From Tethya wilhelma (taxonomy: Eukaryota; Porifera; Demospongiae; Tethyida; Tethyidae): a stretch of 64,000 bases of DNA. Positions 23,489 to 34,465 of the stretch are shown piece by piece. The notes under the pieces are model-generated. The model did no database searches. It saw only the letters and a list, made by a program, of their open reading frames with translations, and had not been told where the DNA came from. Position 1 is the stretch's first letter; every line of letters starts with the position of its first letter. The stretch covers positions 1,192,882-1,256,881 of the forward strand of contig CAXIPT010000006.1 of NCBI GenBank assembly GCA_964030475.1, read 5' to 3'. A program made the translations under genes and the position numbers.

Positions 23489-25874
23489 TGTTTTATTAAT
23501 TTCTAGTGAGAGTATGCACTCAAGAAAAAGAAGCTTGCTAATGTACATCGGATTCACCTACCGGTTTATGTTAATTAAGAATTCCCGTGACCCTTGTACC
23601 ACTATGTTACTAACTCTTTCACTTGTATCCATTCTATAGCCCCAATCAGTAGGGCATACACTGTACAGGGGGAAGGGGGGGTGGTCAAAGTATCATGAAT
23701 GCCTGCTGCTTATGTTAATCGAGTTTATATAAAAGATACACAAACAATAATGATCAGTAAAATTTACAAATGAATGCACAATCTGATGTAATTCATCTAG
23801 TAGCGTCCATTTCTTAACTAGCAAATAATTATTGTCAATTTGAATCTCAGAATAATGCTTAATTTTTATTATAGTTCGTTTAAATTAACTGTGGGGCTAC
23901 ACGATTCTTTGTTAATTTTACTAGTTTCATTTTTAATGATTTCCTTAATGACTTGTGGACAGTTATGATGAATATTAGGTAGAGTGTATAGTTGGAGTCA
24001 AGTGAGTAGGTTAACGGAAATCCAGCAGTATCAGTATTTGTTGATGTAAGCACAGAGATTGCGGTTAAACTTGGCAGAAGACGAAATGTTACGGCAACTA
24101 CATTGCTAAGGACAAGAAATTTTACTACAGTTTTTGCTGTGTGTATATTTTCACTCTCTACTATATTTTGTTTCACGTATTGGTAGGACAGTAGGGAAAA
24201 AATGATGATGGTTAATAGAGTCAGAAGGATGGCAATGACATACATTACTAGTTTTATTGTTAAGAATAAACTGTATGATTCATCATTTTGACAGTATGAT
24301 CCTCGAATTAGTGTTATTGGAAACAAAATGCTGTCTAATTGAGAAAGGCCAATGCCAAAGCAAAGTGGAATCATTACTATCAGTGTTATGATTATTGCTC
24401 TATTCAATTTTTTACTAGTTCCCCATCTGATTACTATATACTGGAGCACTGAAAGTGTAGTAGTGCTGAATGATAGTAAGAAATGAAAGAAAGTAAATAA
24501 AATCCGAAATATTGGTAATGCTTCACATCCTCCAAGTGTTGGCACATCAATGATCAAACTGAGATCCATTAGAAGTCCATAAGTGAGAGGTGCTATTGTA
24601 CACACTGAAGTGATGAAGATGAAAGTGATTGATATAGCTGAGATTGTTGATTTCTTCTCCTTGGAAATCATAACATGAAGTATTAGTGTTCCAAGAATCA
24701 CTGATGGTACTACAACAAAAGTGAAGTGAGCAACTGCTGTTAGAGTTAGAATCAGCTCTCCTTGATATACATCTGATTCAGTGTCTGTGAAATTGTGTTG
24801 TATGCTGAAGTTTTCATCTGGTTCTCTGCCATCCATTTTGTCTACCACAAGTCCACAATGTAATATACTCTAAAGCAGTTATCTCAAAGTATTTAGCATT
24901 CAACCAGTATTTAATATCTTGCTACATGCATTCTTTAAATCCACACCTATGTACTTGTCTAGAAAAGAGATTACTGAGTGTTATTGACACAAATTCGAAT
25001 ACAAAGTGTTCCTTAATTTGAAATACACTGTTGGCTTCATACTTAGATCTTCTCTACAATTGTACGTTCATGAATCAATTGTTGTCACTGTGGTGCTGAA
25101 TTTAATCTCAAGAACTCTCAGACTATATAGTTATAGCATGACATTCATCATTTGTTAACTAGTCCTAATGATGAGACTGCAAGTTGCCTCAAGGCCTATA
25201 AATAATATTATGGATCAAAGATCTTTGAGGATTCAAGCTTGTATATATATTTGATTAAGTCCTATTTTAAATCCAGCTGTGGTTAATCCAACTGAGACAC
25301 ACAGTATGTTTGACTTCAAAGCATTTGAGGAAAACCTTGATTGTGAAATAATTGTATTATGTATGGTGATAAAATCACTTCAACTATTATTATACCACAA
25401 AGTTCAATTTTCAAAACCAAACTTATTTTTCTAACATAGTTATGTTAGTAACACTCAAAGATTGGATTGATACATCTGTTGTGTTCTTACAAGGCCAATG
25501 TTTGTCTAGTCTATATACCTTGGCAAACTAAGTCATGCAGGTTAGATGATATGTTGTGTCGAGACGAATATTAACATAATTATATACTAACTTCATATAT
25601 GCATGCTTACCCTTTGTGTGGGTAATGCACATAGACCTTAAGATCTTGAAAGTCCACTACCAATGCCCACACATGCATAAGTTCTAGAAGTTCAGTGGTT
25701 AAGAACATTTTATGGAATTCTAGTAACCTAGCTATAGGGTTTAATGCATACCGGCTAGCTAGATCTGAAGATTCAATTTTTTTCTCTGCTTAAATTTCAT
25801 GCAGATAATACCACTATGGGTATAATGTAAAGAAAGCCAGGTAAATATGCAACTCTAGCATTCAAACTATAATT
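23489..25874. repeat. Tandem duplication block, unit 2 (GPCR-3 with both flanks)
   Basis: About 2.4 kb containing the gene at 23880-24836. Its 5' flank matches unit 1. Its 3' flank (23489-23930) is repeated again at 25875-26298. Confidence 0.85.
23880..24836 (-). CDS. Rhodopsin-like 7TM receptor (GPCR-3)
   Basis: Intronless, 318 residues from ATG 24836. It shares MDGREPDENF and nearly every residue of TM1-TM2 with GPCR-2. The two diverge in TM4, loop 2 (RGSYCQND) and TM5. Landmarks are GGC at TM3, IRWG, RGSYC, SYQYVKQN, KFLVLSN and DSNYTLYLIF. The region of divergence, TM3 to TM5 and the second loop, is where ligand contacts usually lie in rhodopsin-like receptors, so the pair may be diversifying in specificity; that is inference. 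Confidence 0.85.
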   Translation of the reverse strand: MDGREPDENFSIQHNFTDTESDVYQGELILTLTAVAHFTFVVVPSVILGTLILHVMISKEKKSTISAISITFIFITSVCTIAPLTYGLLMDLSLIIDVPTLGGCEALPIFRILFTFFHFLLSFSTTTLSVLQYIVIRWGTSKKLNRAIIITLIVMIPLCFGIGLSQLDSILFPITLIRGSYCQNDESYSLFLTIKLVMYVIAILLTLLTIIIFSLLSYQYVKQNIVESENIHTAKTVVKFLVLSNVVAVTFRLLPSLTAISVLTSTNTDTAGFPLTYSLDSNYTLYLIFIITVHKSLRKSLKMKLVKLTKNRVAPQLI

Positions 25875-26298
25875 GTTTTATTAATTTCTAGTGAGAGTAT
25901 GCACTCAAGAAAAAGAAGCTTGCAAATGTACATCCGATCCACCTATACTGGTTTATGTTTATTAAGATTTCCCGTGACCCTTGTACCATGGACTATGTTA
26001 CTAACTCTTTGTATCCATTCTATAGCCCCATTCAGTAGGGCATACACTGTACAGGGGGAAGGGGGGGTGGTCAAAGTATAATGCCTGCCTATGTTAATCG
26101 AGTTTAAAAGATACACAAATAATAATGATCAGTAAAATTTACAAATGAATGCAGAATCTGATGTAATTCATCTAGTAGCATCCATTTCTTAACTAGCAAA
26201 TAATTATTGTCGATTTGAGTCTCAGAATAATGCATGCTTAATTTTTAGTTTGCTTAAATTAACTGTGGAGCTGCACGATTCTTTGTTAATTTTGTACA
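25875..26298. repeat. Tandem duplication block, unit 3 (truncated, with receptor 3'-end relic)
   Basis: It repeats the 3' flank of GPCR-3, from TTGTTTTATTAATTTCTAG through the GGGGGAAGGGGGGGTGGTC tract. It then enters the last codons of a minus-strand receptor copy (about 26262-26298, up to CTTTGTTAATTTTG) before homology stops. The rest of this third receptor is absent. Confidence 0.8.
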
Positions 26299-27445
26299 CC
26301 TATATGCAATGGTTGAAAAGAAAAGTAAATATTATTAGTGCAGCTATTGGCAATCATTCCTTATTGCAAACACACACCAAAAAAAAAAAAAGAAGAAAGA
26401 AATTTTTAACAAAAATTGATTTTTAAAGTCATGCATTCAACCTTGAATTCCACAAATTAAGCTGATATGTAATCTTTTTGTTAGTAAACTAAATTATAGT
26501 TTTATGTCTTTGAGGAATCTTTATGGCCATGAATGCAAGTTAATTTACATAAATCGCATCAAACCTTAGACGATCAAATTCAGCCTTGACCAACTCAAAG
26601 AAAATGTTTACAGTTTGAATAGATCAAATTTTGTTGATATCAATCATCATAATTATGACATGTGACTGAGTTTAGAATATTAAGAAAAACTTACTTGTTT
26701 GACTTGATTGGGAATTAAAATTATGCGTACATGCCTTAACCTCACACAATTGTATTATTACCTAGATGATCAAATTCAGCCTTGACTAATCCAAAGACAT
26801 GCAGGTTATGTCATGCATCTATGGGCGGCTTCTTATCTTAATTTCTAGATAACACATCTTTGAAACAGTGTAAGGTTGATCAATTCATATATAGATCAAA
26901 TTTTGTCAAGATTAATCACATAATTATTAAATTTTGTGAGTTCAAAATAGGAAGAATTATGTGACTTGATTGAAAATGGAATTATGCATGCATGCCTTAA
27001 CCTCACACAATTACATTGTTGTGTGTATAAACAAATCAAATCACTATACAGTATTACCACTAAATTTTGAAAAACCGACTGACTTAGCTGACAGACCTGA
27101 TAAGTACAACAACATTAGAAGATATTTGTCTTTCTCTAAGTAACTCTCAAGCTAAGTGTATGTACCATTTGTCAATGACATACAGCTAGCTACAAATAAT
27201 GTCATGTCAGTAGACGTATAGGCTCTGACAACCCCCACTCAGAGAGTGCTCAAATTGTATTGTGCCTGCCCTTAAAAACCACCTCAAATTGAATTAATTT
27301 AGATCCCCATGGAAACAAAACACCACAACACTCAAGCATGGCATAATGAAAACTTGCACAGTGTTGCTATATAAGTGCATATCAGATTCTGTAATTTTAA
27401 AATAGTTACTACAATTTGACTCTTCTTGATGCTGTGCATGTAATA
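26299..27445. other. Upstream region of GPCR-4 with internal and external repeats
   Basis: The block with GACGATCAAATTCAGC at about 26568 reappears in diverged form near 26764, and again upstream of GPCR-5 near 30285. ACCTCACACAATT occurs near 26739, 26999 and 30579, with TTACCACTAAATTT at 27053 and 30622. So GPCR-4 and GPCR-5 share a duplicated 5' flank. CTATATAAG at 27368-27376 lies about 75 bp before the ATG and is a plausible TATA box. Confidence 0.6.
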
Positions 27446-28435
27446 ATGTCAAGTGAAAAAAAACTTTCTCCAAGTAATTTTACAGATGAAGGTAATGAGT
27501 CATTCAGAGATCTACTCTTGATTTTAGTAGGAACTGGTCACTTTAGTATTGTTGTAGTGCCATCACTGATTCTTGGTATACTGATCCTTTATACCATGAT
27601 TTCCAAGGAGAAGAAATCAACCATCTCACCTGTCACTATTGTTTACATCTTCATCACTTCAGTGTGTACAGTAGCACCTCTCACATATGGACTTCTCATG
27701 GATCTCAGTTTGATCACAGATGTACCTATGCTCGGAGGATGCAGAAAAGCAGGAATTTTTTATGCTCTCTTTGGAACTTTTCATTGTCTCCTCTCTTACA
27801 GCAGTAATTTGCTTTCAGTACTCATGTACATCGTAATCAGATGGGGAAAGAAAAAAGTAAAGAATACAGCTGCAATTATTACAGAAGTTGTGCTATGCGC
27901 AATTAGCTTTATAATTGGATTTTCAGTATATTCAACCCTGTTTTTTTCATTTACGACTATAAGATTTCGAGGTTCATTATGTGGTTTTTATGGTTCCCGA
28001 TTTGTTTTGTTTAGACAAATTTATGCTGCACTCTCCTTCTCTTTCTCCTTTGTACCACCTATTATTACTTCAGGTTTATTCTCCTACCTCTCCTATCGAT
28101 ATGTCAAAAAAAATACGGTAAATACTGAACATATAAATACTTCCAAAATTGTGTTTAAGTTTCTTGTTTTGAGCAATATTGTAGCTGTAGGCTTTCATCT
28201 TATGCCCAAAATAATAGTAACTGGAGTGTTTACATCTGGATCTAAAGCAATTGATCCTGCTATTAGCTTTCTTCTGCTGTATATAGTTGATATTAACTAC
28301 ACTCTGTATCTGGTTTTTCTCATAAGTGTGAACAAATCTTTGAGAATGTCTCTAAAGATGACTCTAAAATTGTTGTTGTTGAAACTGACTTGTAAGAAGA
28401 GCACAAAGAATCCAGATTCACCACAAGAACAGTAA
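27446..28435 (+). CDS. Rhodopsin-like 7TM receptor (GPCR-4)
   Basis: Intronless, 329 residues. The first ATG is at 27446, whose MSSE start aligns with GPCR-5; an in-frame TTG 30 bases earlier is not needed. The N-terminus has N-F-T and N-E-S sites. Family landmarks are ISKEKKSTIS, GLLMDLSLI, GGC, IRWGKKK, RGSLC, SYRYVKKN, KFLVLSN and DINYTLYLVF. TM6 has FHLMPK where relatives have FRLLPS. The tail is Lys-rich. It is the first plus-strand member, so a strand switch separates two subclusters. Confidence 0.85.
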   Translation: MSSEKKLSPSNFTDEGNESFRDLLLILVGTGHFSIVVVPSLILGILILYTMISKEKKSTISPVTIVYIFITSVCTVAPLTYGLLMDLSLITDVPMLGGCRKAGIFYALFGTFHCLLSYSSNLLSVLMYIVIRWGKKKVKNTAAIITEVVLCAISFIIGFSVYSTLFFSFTTIRFRGSLCGFYGSRFVLFRQIYAALSFSFSFVPPIITSGLFSYLSYRYVKKNTVNTEHINTSKIVFKFLVLSNIVAVGFHLMPKIIVTGVFTSGSKAIDPAISFLLLYIVDINYTLYLVFLISVNKSLRMSLKMTLKLLLLKLTCKKSTKNPDSPQEQ

Positions 28436-28989
28436 AACACTCTAAAGCTATTAATATAATTATAGATAATATATAGACTACGTATAGATTACGTACTAGT
28501 CTATAATTATATTATCTATGATAATATTATGTACAATTTTTGCTCTCATAATACTATGTGTTTGCCTAAACTTTATGATTTATACATTTAATAAAATTAA
28601 TATTATTGTCCCTGCGTGCATAATTTTCTTATCTGATTTAGTTAATTTTATTATTAAAGTTGTAATAAGCATATACTCAACTATAGCATGTATGCACCTA
28701 CATTTCCAACATGACCTACATGCCTCTATAGACTGCGTGCCATGATGATGATAATTATATATAACAATGTTGTGCAAATAAAGATCCTTAGTAACGTGTC
28801 AATGATTGATCGATCAATTAAAATGTAAAGAATAGATAACAGCATGCTTACCTTGGCTCGCTCAACAATATACATATATGCAAGTAATTGAGTAAATTAC
28901 TGCTATCCGCAATCATTCCTTTAAATGTAAAACAGTATTTTTTTTAGCAAAACTGTATGGCCAAAACACGATAGTCTTTTGATACTAAC
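28436..28989. other. Intergenic, nothing recognised
   Basis: AT-rich DNA between GPCR-4 and a receptor pseudogene. A short near-palindromic ATAATTATAGA...TCTATGATAATAT occurs near 28455-28525. No gene was recognised. Confidence 0.5.
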
Positions 28990-29874
28990 AAGAGTTTACT
29001 CACTTTACTTTTGTTGTCCTGCCATCTGGGATTATTGAAATGATACTTCTTTATGTCACAATCTCCAAGGAGAAGAAATCAACCATCTCAGCTATTTCAA
29101 TCATTTTCATCTTCATCACTTCAGTGTGTACAATAGCACCTCTCGCATAATTATATGGACTTCTCATGGATCTCGGTTTAATCACAGATGTACCACTGCA
29201 TGCTTGGAGGATGTAAAGTATCATCTTTGGACTCTTTTTAGAACCTTTCACTTTGTACTTTCCTAAAGCACTTCAATTTTGTCATTTCTTCAATACATCG
29301 TGATAAGTGATGGGGAAACAAAAACTGGAACAGAGAAGTAATTGTTGCATTAACAGCTGCAGTATTGATTGGAATTGGGTTAGCACTTAGTTCATCAACA
29401 TTTATAAGGAGCAGTCTTTCAAATACTTCTACAAAAGCTCGAGGTACATTAATTGTGTACGGATTTCGGAGCAACTTTTGTTCTACTTTTAAAGATAATT
29501 TATGGGTATAGTGCTTTATTACTGTTTACTCAGTTATCGCTGTTGTTGTATTCTTCTATCTCTCTTATCATTATGTAAACAAAACAAAATACTATGAGTT
29601 CAGATAATATTAAAGCTTCTAAAAATTAGCCAAGTTTTTGATTCTTAGTAATCTTGTTACAGTCACTTTTCGACTTTTGCCAAGTTTACCCACAACTTCA
29701 TTAATTTCTTCTGGATTTAATTGACAAAACTGACCGAGCTATTAACCTATTCACTTGATTCTTCATATTATACCCTAGCTCTACTTGATATTCATTTTAA
29801 GTATTCACAAGTCTCTGAGAATATTTTTGAAAGAAAAATTACTGAAGCTACCACCAAAGAACATGCCTAGCTGA
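28990..29874 (+). pseudogene. 7TM receptor pseudogene
   Basis: Homology to the plus-strand receptors runs from TM1 (TCACTTTACTTTTGTTG) through the loop encoding SKEKKSTIS, TM2, TM3 and TM6 to the tail (IHKSLRIFLKEKLLKL). An extra TAATTA near 29145 puts a stop into the TM2/loop region, and an extra GCAT near 29200 shifts frame just before the TM3 Cys. Further indels follow and no initiator ATG is apparent. The gene is dead but full in extent. Confidence 0.9.
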
Positions 29875-30851
29875 GTAAATTCAAAGGAAAAAAAAAACAA
29901 TTTCCTCTTCAAACTTTATGCACATTATTGAGTTGAGCTATAAGGATGGTTGTGAGTCAGTTTGATTTTACTGCATTAATCATATGTACCTAATCATAAA
30001 TTCAACCCATTTTGTTTCTTGTGAACTATTCACTGCAGTCATGTACACATGTAAATTGTTATCAATGATAAGCAGTGGTTGAGTGACCTCCAGTATGGTT
30101 CTAGTGTACACACTCTCCCACAATAGGCCAGCACAAATGCCTTTATGTGGGAACAGCAAGTGTGTGCATGTGCACGCGTGTGTGTCAACCCTGAATGTGT
30201 GTGAACTCAAGAGAAAATTGCAATAGACATATATAGGATTATAAATGGTCGTGGCTGCAAGTTTAAAATTACATCAAATCTTAGACGATCAAATTCAGCT
30301 GTGACCCGCAACCCAATTTAAAGACTGCCATGCATCAAACCACTAGGCTAAGCCTCGTACCCAGGAGGGATGGGCCAGGGTAGACTACGAGGCTATAAAA
30401 ACTGCAAATTTGATCTATCTGTTATTAACTTTGTTCAACTGCATCATTTCAAAGATTTCTGGTATAGACATTGAGGCTAGAAGCTGACATTGTGTTTTGA
30501 GTTCAAAGAATCAAGGTACAAGACTGCATGGTTTATGACTTGATTGAGAAATAGTATTTCACGTGGATACCTTATAACCTCACACAATTGTATTTTGTGT
30601 ATACAAATTAAATCACTACTATTACCACTAAATTTGCATAAATGAACAAACAAAATAACTGTTACATTTTTCTAGTGCCTTTAGTTGCCATTTTAGGATG
30701 AAAATGACATAATTATTAATGGTTTTGAGATTTATAACTGATGCGTGTGTCTACATAAAAGCAGCGCAAGTATTTCCATTAAGAGTAAAATTTCTTGGTT
30801 TAAGTTTGTGAAATAAGCAGCCGTTATATTGTCTATAACCTTGTAGCAGTG
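29875..30851. other. Upstream region of GPCR-5
   Basis: It contains the second copy of the duplicated 5' flank (about 30270-30640, shared with 26540-27075) and a 44-bp hairpin at 30351-30394 (AGCCTCGTA...TACGAGGCT). That hairpin resembles the ends of the foldback element at 5613. CATAAAAGC at 30755 could serve as a TATA box. Confidence 0.5.
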
Positions 30852-31841
30852 ATGTCTAGTGAACCACTGAGTCTTTCATTTAGTAACTTCAGTTTGCTAC
30901 GAAACGTAACAGATGAAGCTGGCCAATTATTCCATACAATCTTAATTGTAACAGCAGTTGCTCACTTTACTGTTGTAATAGTACCATCAGTGATTCTAGG
31001 AACATTACTGCTGTACATCATGATTTCCAAAGAGAAGAAATCAACTTTCTCGGCTATTACAATCATTTACATCTTTGTCATCTCTCTGTGTATCATTGGG
31101 CCTCTCTCTTATGGAGTTCTTATGGATCTCAGTCTCATAACAAACATACCACTACTTGGTGGGTGTCCCATACCGATATTTTGGACTCTTTTCACTTCAT
31201 TTCACTTTCTGCTCTCCTACAGCACTACACTGCTCTCAATTCTACAGTATGTCATTATTAAGTGGGGAAAGAAAAAACGGAACAAAGGAGTCATCATTAC
31301 TCTTATTGTACTTATTCCGATTAGCTTAGGCATTGGAAGCTCAACATTTTTGAGGCACATACATCCAAACATGGCAGTGGAAATTCGAGGCTCTCTTTGT
31401 GAGAATTTTGGAGCTGAGCTCCGAATGCTACTGCAGATTCAGATAGTGCTGTATTTTACCCTCTCTATACCCCCAGCTATAGGTGCAGTGATTCTTTTCT
31501 CTTGCTTATCTTATTGTTACGTAAAAAAGAATTCTGTAAGCACAGAAGATGTCAAGACATCCAAAAATGTGGTGAAGTTTCTGGTCCTGAGTAATGCTGT
31601 AACTGTCATCTTTCGCCTCTTACCAAGTTTTGCATCAAGTTCAACCACCACAGGAAGTAGAATCATGAACAGGGCTCTTACTTTTCCTTTGACTTATACA
31701 ATTGATTCGAGCTACACACTCTATCTAATTTTTATCTTAAGTATTAACAAATCTCTGAGAAAGACTTTAAAGACAAAGCTGAAAGCTTTGAAACAGTTCT
31801 TCACTACCACAAGAAGCATTCAAGTTACCCCACAATCTTAA
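30852..31841 (+). CDS. Rhodopsin-like 7TM receptor (GPCR-5)
   Basis: Intronless, 329 residues from ATG 30852, directly after an in-frame GTG. N-terminal N-F-S and N-V-T sites. Landmarks: ISKEKKSTFS, GVLMDLSLI, GGC, RGSLC, SYCYVKKN, KFLVLSN and DSSYTLYLIF. The end of TM3 reads IKWGKKK, with Lys replacing the otherwise conserved Arg of IRW. The Arg-to-Lys change at the DRY-equivalent position is the main oddity. Ligand unknown. Confidence 0.85.
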   Translation: MSSEPLSLSFSNFSLLRNVTDEAGQLFHTILIVTAVAHFTVVIVPSVILGTLLLYIMISKEKKSTFSAITIIYIFVISLCIIGPLSYGVLMDLSLITNIPLLGGCPIPIFWTLFTSFHFLLSYSTTLLSILQYVIIKWGKKKRNKGVIITLIVLIPISLGIGSSTFLRHIHPNMAVEIRGSLCENFGAELRMLLQIQIVLYFTLSIPPAIGAVILFSCLSYCYVKKNSVSTEDVKTSKNVVKFLVLSNAVTVIFRLLPSFASSSTTTGSRIMNRALTFPLTYTIDSSYTLYLIFILSINKSLRKTLKTKLKALKQFFTTTRSIQVTPQS

Positions 31842-32721
31842 ACGAAAAAGTATTGTAGTAACCTTGGTACAGGTCCTTATAGCCTCTAGTACCCATTGAA
31901 TTATCTTCAAAGAAAATTTGTTGACTTAAATTAGCTACATGTCATTGTAACTGTATAAACAGAAAAAAATTATTAAGTTTTAGTTATTAGCATTACATGT
32001 GTCTACTAATTATTGCAGTACACAATATATCAAATATCTTCCTTTAACTATGTTTTCCATTCACAAACAAGACACAAAGTTAATAATTGTAAGCCTTACT
32101 GTAATTACAACTCAATGAATTGCATGCATAAGTATTCATGACTACGTAGTAAAATCACTGCCTGATAGCTGGGATTTGATGCATGTACTTTTCCATGCAT
32201 GTGTGAACTTAACACAAAATTACTACAGCTTTCATCAAGTGTTTAAATTTCAGTACCAGAGAATATGATGCGATTGTTACACAATAATAACTTTGTTTTG
32301 AATAAAAAGGTATTATGGTTCCGCGGAGTAATGATTTGAATTAATTTGGTACTAGCCCTAATCCAATAAGTGCAGTTGTATGGTTGTATAGTGTGTGTAC
32401 TTATTGCAAACTAAAATGTTTTTTTATCACAGTACTCATTAGAAAAAAGAAGAATAGTTGTCTGTAGTTCTTTAATTCTAATTAAGGCCCACAATGATAT
32501 CAAATGTCTTCCTGTAACTACATTTTCCATTTAAAACCAGACGAATTGTTTATTTCAAATAATATCAATTTTTTTACACCATGCATGTAGGCATATAAAC
32601 TCATACTCATAGTATAGTAGTCACATAACTCTTGGTGACCAATGTAACTTTATGAATGCGTAGCTATTGCTTGGTAGATCAACAATAATTTAGCCAAAGA
32701 TACTTTATTTCTTAGCTAACA
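31842..32721. other. Intergenic, nothing recognised
   Basis: AT-rich spacer. ATATCAAATATCTTCC near 32027 and ATATCAAATGTCTTCC near 32497 are two diverged copies of a short block, both followed by a TTTTCCATT stretch. No gene was recognised. Confidence 0.5.
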
Positions 32722-33669
32722 ATGTACAGTACCAGTACTAGTAATGATACTGAAGATGACTTGAATCAAACATTTGGTGATAAAGTTTTGTTCCTTACAG
32801 GAATAATTCACTTTACTGTTGTTGTCATACCATCAGTCATTCTTGGAGTGATACTGCTATATGCCATGATTTCAAAGGAGAAAAAATCAACTATCTCAGC
32901 TATTACAATTGTTTTCATTTTCATCACTTCAGTATGTATAATAGCACCTCTCACATACGGACTTCTCCTGGATCTCAGTTTGATCATAGATGTACCACTG
33001 CTTGGAGGATGTAACATGCCATTATTTTTGACACTCTTCACTTCTTTTCACTTTCTACTCTCCTACAGCACTACTGCACTTTCGGTACTTCAGTACATAG
33101 TTATCAGATGGGGAAACAAAAAGAAGTGGAACAAGGCAATCATCATAACGCTAATGATAATGGTTCCACTTTGCTTTGGCATAGGAAGCATATCTTTCAT
33201 AAGAGAACTGTTTCCAAACACTTCAAAAATTATTCGAGGTTCATTTTGTCAGCATTATGATCCAGGCATTGTCTTGTCCCTGAAAATAATGAGAGGACTG
33301 TACTTTGGTTTACTCATACCTCCAGCTGTTATCAGTGTGATTGTGTTCACCTCCCTCTCCTATCGATATGTAAAGCGAAACGTCGTAAGCAGTGAAAATG
33401 TTAACACTGTTAAGAATGTAGTGAAGTTTCTCATCCTCAGCAATGCTGTTACAGTCACTATTCGTGTGCTTTCAAGTTTGATACCAATGCTAGTGGTTTC
33501 TATTGGAATTCAGATGGAAACAGCTATTCCCTATTCTCTGGCTTGCTTGGTTGATACTAACTACACCCTCTATCTGATTTTCATCATTAGTGTTCACAAG
33601 TCTTTGAGGGAAACTTTAAAGACAAGCGTAAAATCTTTTTTTCTGAAACTGACTTTCAAAAGCAACTAA
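32722..33669 (+). CDS. Rhodopsin-like 7TM receptor (GPCR-6)
   Basis: Intronless, 315 residues from ATG 32722, with a short N-terminus carrying N-D-T and N-Q-T sites. Landmarks: ISKEKKSTIS, GLLLDLSLI, GGC, IRWGNKKK, RGSFC, SYRYVKRN, KFLILSN and DTNYTLYLIF, then HKSLRETLK. All seven spans are intact. It is the shortest member because its tail ends soon after the last span. Confidence 0.85.
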   Translation: MYSTSTSNDTEDDLNQTFGDKVLFLTGIIHFTVVVIPSVILGVILLYAMISKEKKSTISAITIVFIFITSVCIIAPLTYGLLLDLSLIIDVPLLGGCNMPLFLTLFTSFHFLLSYSTTALSVLQYIVIRWGNKKKWNKAIIITLMIMVPLCFGIGSISFIRELFPNTSKIIRGSFCQHYDPGIVLSLKIMRGLYFGLLIPPAVISVIVFTSLSYRYVKRNVVSSENVNTVKNVVKFLILSNAVTVTIRVLSSLIPMLVVSIGIQMETAIPYSLACLVDTNYTLYLIFIISVHKSLRETLKTSVKSFFLKLTFKSN

Positions 33670-34465
33670 ATCCTACTAAACCCTCTCTGATATGCCTGAC
33701 ATAGTCTATAGACATATTTAATTTTCTTATTGTTCCATAACCATTAAAATTTATTCATGTTATAATACAGAATTGATTCATTTCAATTGTATATACATAA
33801 TTATATTCAAAAATTTAGACAAATAAACAAATACCTTAATTAATATCAATAATTTTGTGCATACTAGCTGATCTAATTAAGCCAGCTAACAGTTATCTCA
33901 GTCATTAATATTGTACCTTGGTTGTAGTTTAAGTAATGTACTGTGCCACATGTAGCTACAGTTGACATTAGACATTAAGTTTTGATTACTTTCTCCTTTA
34001 GTGCCCAAATGTGTAGGGGGGGGGGGGGGACATGTATAGTGAAGTGGAGCCCGATCGAGGGTGTATGTTTCGAAATGAAAGGAGCATAGGCATGCTAAAC
34101 ATGCATGCTCCTTCCTCTTTGTTGCATATTATACCCACATTTTATGCCTGATACTATGTATGACTTCTTCTTCAATTTTTATCCCCAAGTGAATTAGCTG
34201 CGCAATCAATTGCAAGTTGCATGCGTGTCAGTTTGCACTCTATGAGAGATCAAAAAAGTGAAAATTAGTCATGAGCTGAGAAACTCTGCCTTGTTTAAAA
34301 TCATTCTGAAGATATTGCACATCTGTAGGTTTACATTTTTATCGATTACGCTAATCGTGCATGACAGTACATCATCATTGGTATAAAAAGCTTAGTAGAA
34401 CATTGTGTTGAAATCGATGAAAACAGCTTTAAGTTTTGGATACATCCAAGTTATTGTATACCATA
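33670..34465. other. Intergenic with TATA-like box for GPCR-7
   Basis: It holds a 13-bp G run at 34016-34029 and GTATAAAAAG at 34381-34390, about 80 bp before the GPCR-7 ATG, a plausible TATA box. Nothing else was recognised. Confidence 0.5.

Noticed and set aside
29051..29251. Minus-strand frames opposite receptor genes and pseudogenes
   Set aside because: They are antisense shadows of the conserved TM1-TM2 coding sequence and recur in the same place in several copies.
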